Origin: Leifsonia virtsii
Lineage (GTDB): Bacteria > Actinomycetota > Actinomycetes > Actinomycetales > Microbacteriaceae
Direction of reading: 5' to 3'
Length of the DNA: 64,000 bases
Assembly: GCF_030433675.1 (NCBI RefSeq)
Contig: NZ_JAROCB010000002.1
Coordinates: 186,001 to 250,000 of the forward strand
Under the pieces are notes generated by a model that was not told the DNA's origin, did not search any database, and saw nothing but the letters and a program-made list of their open reading frames with translations. Position numbers and translations under genes: made by a program. Of the stretch, positions 7,834 to 18,078 are shown piece after piece. Position 1 is the stretch's first letter, and each line of letters begins with the position of its first letter.

Positions 7834-8681
7834 GCGTCCATACTAGGCGCGCCCGCCTGGCCGTCCTCCGGGAGGTCGCTGCCCGCTGGGCGCCAGCCGA
7901 GGTTGCGTGCCATGGCCTCCAGGGTCGCCATCGTGGTGGCGTAGTCGGCCTCCGGGATGCCGTTCACGAGCTCCGCGCGCACCGTCTCGACCCGCTCGAA
8001 GGCGGCGTCGTGGGCGGCACGGCCCTCGTCGGTCAGGGTGGCGCGGTCGCCGTCGAACCAGACCCAGCCGCGCTCGACGAAGTCGGCGAGGACGCGCTGG
8101 ATGCGGTGCCCGCGTCGGCCCTCGTGGTGGTGCGGGCGGCCGTGCGCACCGGGTCCCGGCTGCCCGCCGCGGCCGTACCCGTGCGACCAGGGCGCACCGG
8201 GGTGGCCGGGAGCCCAGGGGGCGCCCATCCACGGGGAGTGCGCGTACGGGCCGCGCAGGGCGCCCAGGGCGAAGCCGCGGTCGAAGCCGCGCTCGTAGCC
8301 GCGCTCGAAGGCGTGCTCGTGTCCGTCGTGGTGCTCGTGGTGCTCGTGGTGCTGTCGCTCGGCCTGAGCGGCGACGTCGCGCTCGTCGCGCGGCTCCTGC
8401 GAGCGCCACCCCGGGTGGCGTCCGTAGCCGTGGGCGCGCCCGCGTCCGCCGCCGAAGTCGCCGAAGGGGGCGCGTCCAGGCCTGCGGTCGCCGTGGGGGA
8501 GCCGCGCGGCCAGCTCGTCGGCGGTCGCAGGGTCGTCGGCGAGGGTGTGCAGGATGCGCCAGCTTCCGCGGCGCAGTCCGAGGTCGGCGAGCGTGTCGCG
8601 CATGCGCTGGTGCAGCCGGCCTTCGATCACGCCGAACCAGTATCCGGGCGGCGTCTGAGTGGAGTCGTCGATGGATGTCAT
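7830..8681 (-). CDS. MarR-type regulator with His/Gly-rich insertion
   Basis: A 283-residue protein starting at ATG 8681 behind GGAGAG. The N-terminal ~60 residues (helical dimer part and start of a winged helix, ILHTLADDPATADELAARLP) and the C-terminal ~90 residues (VLADFVERGWVWFDGDRATLTDEGRAAHD) together make one MarR-like winged-helix domain. Between them, where the recognition helix should follow, lie about 125 residues rich in His, Gly, Arg and Pro, including HHEHHEHHDGHEH. Such a split is atypical and might bind metal. The gene is divergent from another MarR-type gene that also carries a His/Gly-rich segment, with a palindrome between them, and is coupled to idi. The effector and targets are unknown. 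Confidence 0.75.
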   Translation of the reverse strand: MTSIDDSTQTPPGYWFGVIEGRLHQRMRDTLADLGLRRGSWRILHTLADDPATADELAARLPHGDRRPGRAPFGDFGGGRGRAHGYGRHPGWRSQEPRDERDVAAQAERQHHEHHEHHDGHEHAFERGYERGFDRGFALGALRGPYAHSPWMGAPWAPGHPGAPWSHGYGRGGQPGPGAHGRPHHHEGRRGHRIQRVLADFVERGWVWFDGDRATLTDEGRAAHDAAFERVETVRAELVNGIPEADYATTMATLEAMARNLGWRPAGSDLPEDGQAGAPSMDA

Positions 8682-8700
8682 CGGTAACTCTCCTTTCGAT

Positions 8701-8738
8701 TGCATGTACTGTTACAAGTAAATGTATAGTTACATGCA
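8701..8738. promoter_or_regulatory. operator palindrome and leaderless promoter between two MarR genes
   Basis: TGCATGTA (8701–8708) is repeated inverted as TACATGCA (8731–8738), and GTTACA occurs directly repeated inside (8711–8716, 8730–8735). The rightward gene has a -10 TATAGT at 8725–8730 that ends 7 nt before its ATG at 8738, so its message is probably leaderless and the operator covers the promoter. Binding here could control both divergent regulators and, through coupling, idi. Confidence 0.65.
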
Positions 8739-9430
8739 TGAGCGGTGAAGGTCAAGACGAGTCCCGTCCGCCAGGAGCGGACACGGTGGCGATGATCGAG
8801 CACGCGTTGCTCGCCGTGCGGCGCGACCAGTCCCGGCGGCGGCCGCCATGGGCCGACGGCATGGGGCACCAGCACGGGCACGGCCGGCGCGGCAGCCACT
8901 GGGGCGCCGGTCCGTACGGCGCAGGTCCTTTCGGGCCGGGCGGGGCGGGCCACGGCCAGGGCTCCCACGACTCGGGCTCGCATGACCCCGGGGCGCACGC
9001 GCCGTTCGGCCCCGGCGGGGCGCCGTTCGGGGATTCCGCCCTGCAGGGGCCTGGCCGCCGCTCCCGCGACGGATCGCTCGGCCGGATCGCGCGCGTGCGC
9101 ATGCTCGAGGCGCTCGAAGCGGCCGACGCCGAGGGCAGCAGCCTGTCGGTCAGCGGCGTCGCCGCCGCGATCGGCGTCGACCAGCCGCGCGCCAGCCGGC
9201 TCGTGCAGGAGGGGGTCGAGCGCGGGCTGGTGCGCCGCGTCCCGGACCCGTCGGATGCGCGGCGCGCGCTCATCCAGCTCACCGCGTCCGGCCGCGAGCA
9301 GCTGACCGAGCTGCGCACGCACCGCCGTTCGGCTGTCGAGACCGCGCTCTCGGGCTTCACCCCGGAGGAGGCGCGGACCTTCGCCGAGCTCTTCGACCGC
9401 TTCGTCCGCGCCTGGCCCCGCCCCGACTGA
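8738..9430 (+). CDS. MarR-family regulator with His/Gly-rich linker
   Basis: A 230-residue MarR-type winged-helix protein. The DNA-binding part is at residues ~105–190 (LEAADAEGSSLSVSGVAAAIGVDQPRASRLVQEGVERGLVRRVPDPSDARRALIQLT), with the wing arginines present. Residues ~27–100 form a low-complexity segment rich in His, Gly and Pro (GMGHQHGHGRRGSHWG...GSHDSGSHDPGAHAPFG). The start at ATG 8738 has no Shine-Dalgarno but sits 7 nt after a -10 hexamer. It is divergent from a second His/Gly-rich MarR-type gene. The His-rich linker suggests metal sensing or phase behaviour, but this is conjecture. Confidence 0.8.
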   Translation: MSGEGQDESRPPGADTVAMIEHALLAVRRDQSRRRPPWADGMGHQHGHGRRGSHWGAGPYGAGPFGPGGAGHGQGSHDSGSHDPGAHAPFGPGGAPFGDSALQGPGRRSRDGSLGRIARVRMLEALEAADAEGSSLSVSGVAAAIGVDQPRASRLVQEGVERGLVRRVPDPSDARRALIQLTASGREQLTELRTHRRSAVETALSGFTPEEARTFAELFDRFVRAWPRPD

Positions 9431-9438
9431 CTGCGCGA

Positions 9439-9562
9439 TTCGTCACGAACCGCCCCGTTTCGTGACGAACGGCGCCCATTCGTCACGAACGGCGCCAACC
9501 CCGCCGCGCGATTGGTGACGAATCGCCCCGATTCGTCACGAACGGCGCCCGTTCGTCACGAA
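9439..9562. repeat. six TTCGTSACGAA palindromes, 20-bp phased
   Basis: Copies of the 11-bp palindrome TTCGT(C/G)ACGAA begin at 9439, 9459, 9479, 9512 (one mismatch), 9532 and 9552. Within each half the spacing is exactly 20 bp, with 33 bp between the halves, and GC-rich spacers (CGGCGCC-like) between copies. It lies between convergent genes. A second array with the same unit and phase is at 23225–23275. Its role may be termination, protein binding on one helical face, or a mobile repeat family. Confidence 0.85.
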
Positions 9563-9572
9563 ACGCGCCGGG

Positions 9573-11000
9573 TCAGGATGCTCGGGGCGGCGCCTTCACG
9601 GGGAGGAGCAGCGCGAGCCCCATGGCCAGCACGAGCACGATCGCGAGGATGCCCCAGAACTGTGCGCCTCCGACCGCGACGAACACCGCGAACAGCACCG
9701 GCGCGAGGAACGACACCGCACGCCCCGTCGTCGCGTACAGCCCGAAGACCTCGCCCTCGCGTCCGCTCGGCGTCACGCGGGCGAGGAAGGTCCGGCTCGC
9801 CGACTGCGCCGGCCCGACGAACAGGCACAGCACCAGCCCGCCGACCCAGAACGCCGCCGCCCCGAGGCCGTGGGTGAAGAACACCGCGAGGCCGGCGACG
9901 ATCAGCCCGACCAGCGAGGTCACGATCACCGCCTTCGGCCCGAACCGGTCGTCCAGGCGGCCGGAGAGCAGCGTGCTCACCCCCGCGACGACGTTCGCCG
10001 CGATCGCGAAGATGATCACCTGGCCGCTGGTGAAGCCGAACGTGCCCTGCGCGAGGATGCCGCCGAACGTGAACACGCCGACCAGGCCGTCGCGGAACAG
10101 CGCCGAGGCGATGAGGAACAGCACGGTGTTCTTGCTCTCCTTCCACAGCCTCCCGATGTCGCGCACCAGCACGGCGTAGGAGCGGAAGAAGCCGACCCGC
10201 GGGGTGCGGGCGTTCGGCGGGATCTCCGGCACGACGAACAGCACGGGGAGGGAGAAGATCAGCGTCCAGGCCGCCGCGATGAGCGCGATGATCCGGATGT
10301 TGAGCCCGGCCTCCGTCGGCACATGCAGCAGCCCGCCGTCGCCGACGACCATCCCGAAGTACACGATGAGCAGCAGCACGATGCCGCCGAGGTACCCGGC
10401 GCCCCAGCCGAATCCGCTCACGCGCCCGACCGTCTTCGGCGTGGACACCTGCACCAGCATGGCGTTGTAGTTGACCGTCGCGATCTCGTAGAAGACCGTG
10501 CCGATCGCGACGAGCGCGACCCCGAACAGGAAGTACGACGGCTCGCCGACGACGAAGAACATCAGAGCCGTGACCACGACGACCACGCCGGTGTTGATCC
10601 CGAGCCACAGCTTGCGCCGTCCAGACCCGTCCGTGCGCTGCCCGAGCACGGGCGCGATCAGGGCGACGACCGCCCCGGCGATGCCGACGCCCCAGGCGAG
10701 GCCGCTCGACAGCACCGCGACGGCCGCGTCGTAGGCGGTGTGCGCCGGTCCCGACCCGCCCGCCTCGGCGTCGCGCGCCGCGACGACCGCCGGGTCGACG
10801 AACAGGCTGCTGGTGAGGTACACCGTGAACACGAACGTCGTGATGACGGCGTTGAACGCCGCTCCGCCCCAGTCCCACGCGGCCCACGACACCACCCAGC
10901 GGCGCGGGATGCGGCGGTCGGTCGCGCTGTCGGCGAAGAGCGGGCTCGTCGTGGTCACCAGGGCGTCGTCGCCCGCGCCCCGCGGAACATCGGTGGTCAT
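9573..11000 (-). CDS. MFS transporter, UMF1 type
   Basis: A 475-residue membrane protein of the UMF1/Atg22-like branch of the major facilitator superfamily, with about 12 hydrophobic segments. The characteristic start WVVSWAAWDWGGAAFNAVITTFVFTVYL and the later VFYEIATVNYNAMLVQVSTPKTVGRVSGFGWGAGYLGGI are typical of that branch. A cytoplasmic N-tail of about 35 residues precedes TM1. A -10 TACGGT lies 6 nt before the ATG, so the mRNA is probably leaderless. Substrate is unknown; the family includes yeast vacuolar amino acid effluxers. It stands alone, convergent with the MarR gene across the palindrome array. Confidence 0.85.
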   Translation of the reverse strand: MTTDVPRGAGDDALVTTTSPLFADSATDRRIPRRWVVSWAAWDWGGAAFNAVITTFVFTVYLTSSLFVDPAVVAARDAEAGGSGPAHTAYDAAVAVLSSGLAWGVGIAGAVVALIAPVLGQRTDGSGRRKLWLGINTGVVVVVTALMFFVVGEPSYFLFGVALVAIGTVFYEIATVNYNAMLVQVSTPKTVGRVSGFGWGAGYLGGIVLLLIVYFGMVVGDGGLLHVPTEAGLNIRIIALIAAAWTLIFSLPVLFVVPEIPPNARTPRVGFFRSYAVLVRDIGRLWKESKNTVLFLIASALFRDGLVGVFTFGGILAQGTFGFTSGQVIIFAIAANVVAGVSTLLSGRLDDRFGPKAVIVTSLVGLIVAGLAVFFTHGLGAAAFWVGGLVLCLFVGPAQSASRTFLARVTPSGREGEVFGLYATTGRAVSFLAPVLFAVFVAVGGAQFWGILAIVLVLAMGLALLLPVKAPPRAS

Positions 11001-11052
11001 GCGCCCACCGTAGCGCCGCCCCGGGAACGGGCGGTGAACGACGCGACCGCGG

Positions 11053-11781
11053 TCAGTTCGAGGCGGGGAGGCTGTAGACGGTGCCGCGGTCGTCGCCGCG
11101 GACCTGCCGGTGCAGGTTCTCCATCGTGACGTCCAGCTGGTTCGCCGTGCCCGCCGCGTCGGTGAGGTCGCGGAGCAGGCCCTCCGGCACCTCGCCGTCG
11201 TACTTGTAGTAGATCTTGTGCTCCAGGCTCGCCCAGAAGTCCATCGCGACCGTCCGCAGTTGGATCTCGACCGGCACCATCACCGGGCCCTCGCTGAGGA
11301 AGACGGGCACCTCGACGATCACGTGCAGGCTCTTGTACCCGTTCGGCTTGGGGTGCGCGATGTAGTCCTTCACCCGCAGCACGCGCACGTCCGCCTGCGC
11401 CGTCAGCAGGTCGAACACGCGGTAGACGTCCGACTGGAAGCTGCAGACGATCCGGATGCCCGCAATGTCGGTGATGGCCTCCCGGATGGCGTCGAAGCTG
11501 GGCTCGCAGTTCTTGCGGACGACCTTCTGCTCGATGCTCTCCGGCGACTTGAGCCGGGAGGAGATGTGCTCAATTGGGTTGTAGTCGTGCAGCTCGGCGA
11601 ACTCCTCGCGCAGGATGCCGACCTTGGTGGAGATCTCGTCGATGCCGAACTTGTACGGCATGATGAACCGCGCGAAATCGTCCCTGAACGCCTGCACTTC
11701 GCTGAGTGTCGCGGGGTCGATGCTCTGCAACGCCTCGATCGCGCGGGTCGAGAGGAGCGGGGCTACGGGGTCCGGGTCCAT
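11053..11781 (-). CDS. small alarmone synthetase (RelA/SpoT domain)
   Basis: A 242-residue stand-alone RelA/SpoT nucleotidyltransferase domain, similar to RelQ/YjbM-type (p)ppGpp synthetases. Visible motifs include DIAGIRIVCSFQSDVYRVFDLL, the HPKPNGYKSLHVIVEV substrate loop with the catalytic Tyr, and VEIQLRTVAMDFWASLEHKIYYKY, which carries the Glu-x-Gln and the helix after it. There is no HD hydrolase domain and no TGS or ACT domain, so it should only synthesise alarmone. TAGCGT 7 nt before the ATG suggests leaderless expression. The neighbours are unrelated. It probably responds to its own expression level and not to the ribosome. Confidence 0.9.
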   Translation of the reverse strand: MDPDPVAPLLSTRAIEALQSIDPATLSEVQAFRDDFARFIMPYKFGIDEISTKVGILREEFAELHDYNPIEHISSRLKSPESIEQKVVRKNCEPSFDAIREAITDIAGIRIVCSFQSDVYRVFDLLTAQADVRVLRVKDYIAHPKPNGYKSLHVIVEVPVFLSEGPVMVPVEIQLRTVAMDFWASLEHKIYYKYDGEVPEGLLRDLTDAAGTANQLDVTMENLHRQVRGDDRGTVYSLPASN

Positions 11782-11827
11782 GCGATCGACGCTAGCGAGG
11801 GCGCTTGTGCGGTGGGTGTGAATCGGG

Positions 11828-14215
11828 TCAGCGGGCGCCCTTACGCCTCCGGATGCTGCGCACCACGAAGGCGGCGCCGAGCAGCGTCATCGCCACCGCG
11901 GACCACGCGCCGGCCGGGGCGCTCCCGGTCGCCGCGAGCGCGGACGAGCCGGGCGGTGCGCCCGGCTGCCCGCCGCCGGGCCCCTCCGGGAGCCCCGGAA
12001 CCCCGCCCGGAGACACGGGAGGGACGACGACGGCCGGGGCGACCGGGACGCTCACCCCGGCGAACTCGGACGCCACGTGCAGCCCGAAGAGCGTGTTGCC
12101 GGCCGCCCGCGCGATGTTGTCGACCGAGCCGGCGGCGGCGTCCCGCTCCGAGACGAGGTGCGGACGCTGAGCGCGGCACACGGTGGAGGCGCCGGGCGCG
12201 AGGTCGGAGGCGTCGCACTCGACCGCACCGCCGAGCGGATCGGTGACGGCGACTCCCGCGATCGTGGTGACCCCGATGTTGGCGACGGCGAACGACCAGG
12301 CGATGCTGCCGCCCACCGCGACCCGCCCGTCCCCGTCGGTCGGGGACGGCGCGCCGGTCTTCACGAGGCTGAGGGCGGAGACCGGGGCGAGCACCGCGAC
12401 GCTCGTCGAGCTGCTCGGCGGGGCCGGTACGCCCTGCGGGCCGACGGCCGTGGCCTCGGCGGTGTTCGAGATCGTCGTCGCGCCCGAGTCGATGTCGGCC
12501 TGGTCCACCGCGTAGGTCCCTGTGCAGGAGGTCGACTCGCCTGGGCCGAGCGACTGCGTGCCGATCGAGGAGCAGTCGAGCGCGACGGCGCCGTGCCCGC
12601 TGAAGGCGACCTCGGTGAGTGCGAGCGATGACAGCGTCACGTTGCCCGTGTTGGTCACCACGAAGACGAAGGTCATCGGGTCTCCGGCGACGTACTGGTC
12701 GTCCCGGGTCACGCTCGACGACTTGACCAGCGTGAGCGCCGGCTCCGCTGCATCCACGTCGAGGGTCGCGGAGGCCGGCGCCGCATTGCCGACGCCGTCG
12801 GCCGTGCTCACCGCCCCTGCCGGGATGGTGTTGACGTAGCCGCCCGCGGCGTCGGCGGTCACCGGTACCTCGATCGTGCAGGAGCCGGCGGCCGGGATGA
12901 CCCCGTCGCTCAGCCCGACGGCGGCCTGGCCGGGCACCGCCGAGAGGACGCCGCCGCACGTGCTGGCCGCCGCCGGCCCGGCCGCCACGAGCGCGCTGGG
13001 TGGGAGCGCGTCCGTCAGCGCGGCTCCGGTGAGAGCGGCGTTGTTCGGATTCGTCAGCACGATGGTCAGGGTGGAGGTGCCGCCGGCGACGATCCGCTCC
13101 GGCGTGAAGCTCTTGGCGACCGTGGGCGCGGACGAGAACTGCAGTACGACCAGGCCGTCGCCGCCCGCTTGAAGGCCGCCGCCTCCCGTGCCGATGCCCG
13201 CGACGTAATGCGGGTCGTCCGCCCTGGCGGGTGCGGCGCCCACGGCTGCGACCGTGAGCCCGCCGCCGGCGCCGCCCACGAACCCGGAACCGCCGCCGCC
13301 GGCGCCCTCCTGCGCGCACCCGTAGCCGTTGCCCGCGCCGCCGCCCCCGCCGAAGTAGCCGCCGCCACCGCCGCCTCCCGCGCCCGCGTTCGACCGGGAG
13401 GACGGACCGCCGACACCGCCCTGGTACTGCGTGCCCGGGCCGCCGGGCCAGTTCGCGCTGCTGACCCCGGGGACGCCTCCCGCGGTCTGCGTCCCACCCC
13501 CGCCGCCGGCGCCTGGAACGGGCTGGCACCCCCCGATCCCGCCCGGCCCGTTGCCGCCACCGCTCTCGCCGGTGAGGCCTCCGCCCCCTCCGCCGTTGCT
13601 CGTCGGCGGGCTCACCGCCGTCGCACCGCTCATCCCGCCCCCGCCTCCGGCCGTGATGGCGTCCGTGCCCTCCTGGAGCTGCACGGCCGACCGGCCGCCG
13701 CCGCTCCCGCCGCGGTACGAGCTGTAGGTGTCGCGCCCGCCCGCGCCCCCGCCGCCGTACGCCGGGTCGGGAGCGGCGTTGCTGCGTCCCGCGGAGCCGC
13801 CGGAGCCGACGATCACGAGAAGGCTCTCGCCCGGCGACACGGCAAGGGCGCCCTGCGCGAAGCCGCCGCCTCCTCCGTGATCGGCGCCGCCCGCTTGCGC
13901 CCTGCCGCCACCCCCGGCACCCCACGCCTTCACGAAGACGGTGCTCACGCCGTCCGGGACATCGAACCGCTGGTCGACCCCGTACGAGGGGAACACGACG
14001 CAGGATGCGTAACCCGGGTCGGGCGCACACGCCGGCTGGGTCGAGCGGGCGGCGGCAGCGGACGAGACCTCGTGGACCGGCTGGACGGCGGGCGCCATCG
14101 CACCGGCGGCGGTCAGCGCGACGGCGACCGCGACGCCGATGCGAACCCCTCCGGCTGCCAGCGTCCTCAACCCTCGTCCCTGCTGCGATGAAGACCCCCG
14201 GCCGTCGCGGGCCAC
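11828..14215 (-). CDS. glycine-rich cell-surface protein, LAxTG sorted
   Basis: A 795-residue exported protein. Residues ~20–50 are a signal peptide (RIGVAVAVALTAAGAMAPAV). Residues ~95–345 are extremely Gly-rich (blocks such as GGGGAGGRDTYSS and GGGGGGGYFGGGGGAGNGYG), beginning with FDVPDGVSTVFVKAWGAGGG, as in glycine-rich adhesin-like proteins. Then come DUF11/DUF7507-type β-sandwich repeats (KSFTPERIVAGGTSTLTIVLTNPN; ALTLVKSSSVTRDDQ; ALSLVKTGAPSPTDGDG). The C-terminus has LAATG, a hydrophobic helix and RRRKG, a sortase signal of the LAxTG form handled by class E sortases. The GTG at 14215 lacks a Shine-Dalgarno; a TTG about 16 codons later is an alternative. Likely a wall-anchored surface layer or adhesion protein. 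Confidence 0.85.
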   Translation of the reverse strand: MARDGRGSSSQQGRGLRTLAAGGVRIGVAVAVALTAAGAMAPAVQPVHEVSSAAAARSTQPACAPDPGYASCVVFPSYGVDQRFDVPDGVSTVFVKAWGAGGGGRAQAGGADHGGGGGFAQGALAVSPGESLLVIVGSGGSAGRSNAAPDPAYGGGGAGGRDTYSSYRGGSGGGRSAVQLQEGTDAITAGGGGGMSGATAVSPPTSNGGGGGGLTGESGGGNGPGGIGGCQPVPGAGGGGGTQTAGGVPGVSSANWPGGPGTQYQGGVGGPSSRSNAGAGGGGGGGYFGGGGGAGNGYGCAQEGAGGGGSGFVGGAGGGLTVAAVGAAPARADDPHYVAGIGTGGGGLQAGGDGLVVLQFSSAPTVAKSFTPERIVAGGTSTLTIVLTNPNNAALTGAALTDALPPSALVAAGPAAASTCGGVLSAVPGQAAVGLSDGVIPAAGSCTIEVPVTADAAGGYVNTIPAGAVSTADGVGNAAPASATLDVDAAEPALTLVKSSSVTRDDQYVAGDPMTFVFVVTNTGNVTLSSLALTEVAFSGHGAVALDCSSIGTQSLGPGESTSCTGTYAVDQADIDSGATTISNTAEATAVGPQGVPAPPSSSTSVAVLAPVSALSLVKTGAPSPTDGDGRVAVGGSIAWSFAVANIGVTTIAGVAVTDPLGGAVECDASDLAPGASTVCRAQRPHLVSERDAAAGSVDNIARAAGNTLFGLHVASEFAGVSVPVAPAVVVPPVSPGGVPGLPEGPGGGQPGAPPGSSALAATGSAPAGAWSAVAMTLLGAAFVVRSIRRRKGAR

Positions 14216-14301
14216 GGGTCGAACGTGGCGTCAGGCTACGGGAGGAGCGCGACCGTCGAAAGACGGTGCCGTTCCACCGGAATACTTCGAACCTCCTGAA
14301 A

Positions 14302-14322
14302 GTTGAGTCAGGTGTACTCAAG
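14302..14322 (+). promoter_or_regulatory. HAIR operator 1 (HspR binding)
   Basis: GTTGAGT-N7-ACTCAAG, one base from the HAIR consensus CTTGAGT-N7-ACTCAAG. It lies upstream of the dnaK promoter. HspR, the repressor for this site, is encoded at the end of the same operon. Confidence 0.88.
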
Positions 14323-14338
14323 TTTGAGGATCGACGTC

Positions 14339-14387
14339 TTGACAGCATCCGACCGCGGGTGACAGTCTTGAGTCGTCGAGGCTCAAG
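14339..14387 (+). promoter_or_regulatory. dnaK promoter with HAIR operator 2
   Basis: A -35 TTGACA (14339–14344) is followed after 18 nt by a weak -10 CAGTCT (14363–14368). The second HAIR element, CTTGAGT-N7-GCTCAAG (14367–14387), overlaps the -10 and start point, so bound HspR would block initiation. Confidence 0.75.
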
Positions 14388-14441
14388 TCTTGACCCCGGA
14401 CTTTCACGGCCACGAGCCAGCAACAAAGGAGAGAAGCACAC

Positions 14442-16301
<1,860 letters not shown>

Positions 16302-16303
16302 GC

Positions 16304-16972
16304 ATGTCGGACCAGAACGGCGGCTCGCAGGAGCCGGAACACGAGGAGCCGATCATCCGCGACAAGCGGAGGATCGACCCCGAGACCGGGAAGGTCCGGC
16401 AGCCCGAGGGTGAGCCGGCCGACGGCGGCGAGCACGACCTCTCCCACGAGGAGCTCGTCGACGTCGGTCCGGCCGAGGGCGAAGGCACGGAGGAGGAGGG
16501 CGGCGTCCTGAGCGACGACGACCTCGACATCCTCTCCGGCCAGACCACGGGCGAGCAGCTCGCGGCGGAACGTCTCGCCGACCTCCAGCGGGTGACCGCG
16601 GAGTACGCGAACTACCGCAAGCGCACCGAGGCCAACCGCGAGATCGAGCGCGAGCGAGCGGTCGGTGACGCGGTGAAGGGGCTCATCCCGGTGCTCGACG
16701 ACCTCGAGCGCGCGGAGAAGCACGGCGATCTGGGCGAGGGCACCGCGTTCTCGGCCATCGCGGGCAAGCTGCGCGCAGCGGTCGAGCGCCTCGGCCTCAC
16801 CCCGTACGGCGAGAAGGGCGAGCCCTTCGACCCGCAGATCCATGAGGCGATCTTCCAGCAGCCCACCCCCGGCGTGACGGCCGACACCGTCGCCGAGGTG
16901 GTCGAGACCGGCTACCGGCTGGGCTCCACCACCGTCCGGGTGGCGAAGGTCGTCGTCGCGGTGCCGGCCTGA
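16304..16972 (+). CDS. grpE: nucleotide exchange factor GrpE
   Basis: A 222-residue GrpE that releases ADP from DnaK. The first ~85 residues are acidic and disordered (EHEEPIIRDKRRIDPETG...). Then comes the long coiled-coil dimerisation helix (ERLADLQRVTAEYANYRKRTEANREIERERAVGDAVKGLIPVLDDLERA) and the C-terminal β-domain that contacts DnaK (PFDPQIHEAIFQQPTPG...TVAEVVETGYRLGSTTVRVAKVVVA). It starts 3 nt after the dnaK stop, so translation is probably coupled. The N-terminal tail is longer than in E. coli, as is common in actinobacteria. Confidence 0.97.
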   Translation: MSDQNGGSQEPEHEEPIIRDKRRIDPETGKVRQPEGEPADGGEHDLSHEELVDVGPAEGEGTEEEGGVLSDDDLDILSGQTTGEQLAAERLADLQRVTAEYANYRKRTEANREIERERAVGDAVKGLIPVLDDLERAEKHGDLGEGTAFSAIAGKLRAAVERLGLTPYGEKGEPFDPQIHEAIFQQPTPGVTADTVAEVVETGYRLGSTTVRVAKVVVAVPA

Positions 16973-16991
16973 CCCGGCAGCAGCGCACGGC

Positions 16992-17022
16992 GGAGCGGCG
17001 GGGACGCGATCCCCGCCGCTCC
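16992..17022 (+). terminator. perfect hairpin between grpE and dnaJ
   Basis: GGAGCGGCGGGGA (16992–17004) pairs perfectly with TCCCCGCCGCTCC (17010–17022) around a 5-nt loop; flanking GCACGGC/GCCGTGC can extend it. No T-tract follows. It sits inside the dnaK operon, so it may act as a partial terminator or mRNA-processing site lowering dnaJ and hspR relative to dnaK and grpE. Confidence 0.65.
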
Positions 17023-17089
17023 GGTCGCCGTGCCTGCACGACTCATGCAGACTTCATCCACGACCCACAACGACTGAGAGGAGGCGCCC

Positions 17090-18076
17090 GTGGCTAGCCA
17101 GGACTGGTTCGACAAGGACTTCTACAAGGTGCTTGGCGTCTCCAAGGACGTCAGCGAGGCGGACCTCAAGAAGACGTACCGCAAGCTCGCGCGCAAGTAC
17201 CACCCCGACTCGAACCCCGGCGACGCTGCCGCGGAGGCGAAGTTCAAGGAGATCAGCGAGGCCTACTCGGTGCTCAGCGACCCCGAGGAGCGCAAGGAGT
17301 ACGACCAGATCCGCGCGATGGGCTCCGGCGCCCGGTTCACTGCGCCCGGCGGCGGCGCAGGTGCGGGCGGCTTCGACGACGTCTTCGGCGGGATGTTCGG
17401 CCAGGGCGGCAACCAGCGATACACCTTCCAGCAGGGCGGGCAGTTCGACGACGTGTTCGGCGGACTGTTCGGCAACGGACGGTTCGGCTCGTCCTCCGGT
17501 GGCTTCCGCGGTTACGGCGGCCCCACCCGCGGCCGCGACGTGACCGCCCACACCACCATCGACTTCGTGACCGCCACCAAGGGCGAGACCATCACGCTGC
17601 AGGCCGCGGACGGCAAGCCGATCAAGGTGAAGATCCCTGCAGGCGTGGCGGACGGCCAGAAGATCAAGCTGCGCGGCAAGGGCCAGCCGAGCCCCGACGG
17701 CGGCGAGGCGGGCGACATCGTGCTCACCGTCACCGTGCGCAAGCACCCGGTGTTCGAGCGCGAGGGCCTCAACCTCCGGGTGAACGTGCCGGTCACGTTC
17801 GCGGAGGCCGCGCTCGGCGCGACCATCGAGGTCCCGACCCTCGGCGGCGACCCGGTGAAGCTGCGCGTCGCGCCCGGAACCCCGAGCGGCCGCGTGCTGC
17901 GGGTCAAGGGCCGGGGCGTGGAGACGAGCAAGGGCACGGGCGACCTGCTCGCCGTCGTCCAGGTGGCCGTCCCGTCGCACCTCTCCGCCGAGGCCAAGGA
18001 GAAGCTGGAGGAGTTCGCCGCGGCGCTCCCCGCGGAGAACCCGCGCGACGACCTCCTGGCGAAGGCCCGGAGCTGA
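17090..18076 (+). CDS. dnaJ: DnaJ-type co-chaperone without zinc finger
   Basis: A 328-residue J-protein starting at GTG 17090 behind GAGAGGAGG. Residues 1–75 form the J-domain with the HPD motif ([10 protein letters not shown]), which stimulates DnaK ATPase. A Gly/Phe-rich linker follows to about residue 145 ([19 protein letters not shown]), and then two DnaJ C-terminal β-domains. The four CxxCxGxG zinc-binding repeats of classical DnaJ are absent, so this is class B, CbpA-like in layout. That is notable because the gene sits in the dnaK operon, where many actinobacteria have a zinc-finger DnaJ. It is followed 2 nt later by hspR. Confidence 0.95.
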   Translation: MASQDWFDKDFYKVLGVSKDVSEADLKKTYRKLARKYHPDSNPGDAAAEAKFKEISEAYSVLSDPEERKEYDQIRAMGSGARFTAPGGGAGAGGFDDVFGGMFGQGGNQRYTFQQGGQFDDVFGGLFGNGRFGSSSGGFRGYGGPTRGRDVTAHTTIDFVTATKGETITLQAADGKPIKVKIPAGVADGQKIKLRGKGQPSPDGGEAGDIVLTVTVRKHPVFEREGLNLRVNVPVTFAEAALGATIEVPTLGGDPVKLRVAPGTPSGRVLRVKGRGVETSKGTGDLLAVVQVAVPSHLSAEAKEKLEEFAAALPAENPRDDLLAKARS

Positions 18077-18078
18077 CG

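Noticed and set aside
9439-9562. CRISPR array
   Set aside because: Repeat unit is 11 bp and palindromic, spacers are 9 bp and similar to each other, and no cas gene is present.
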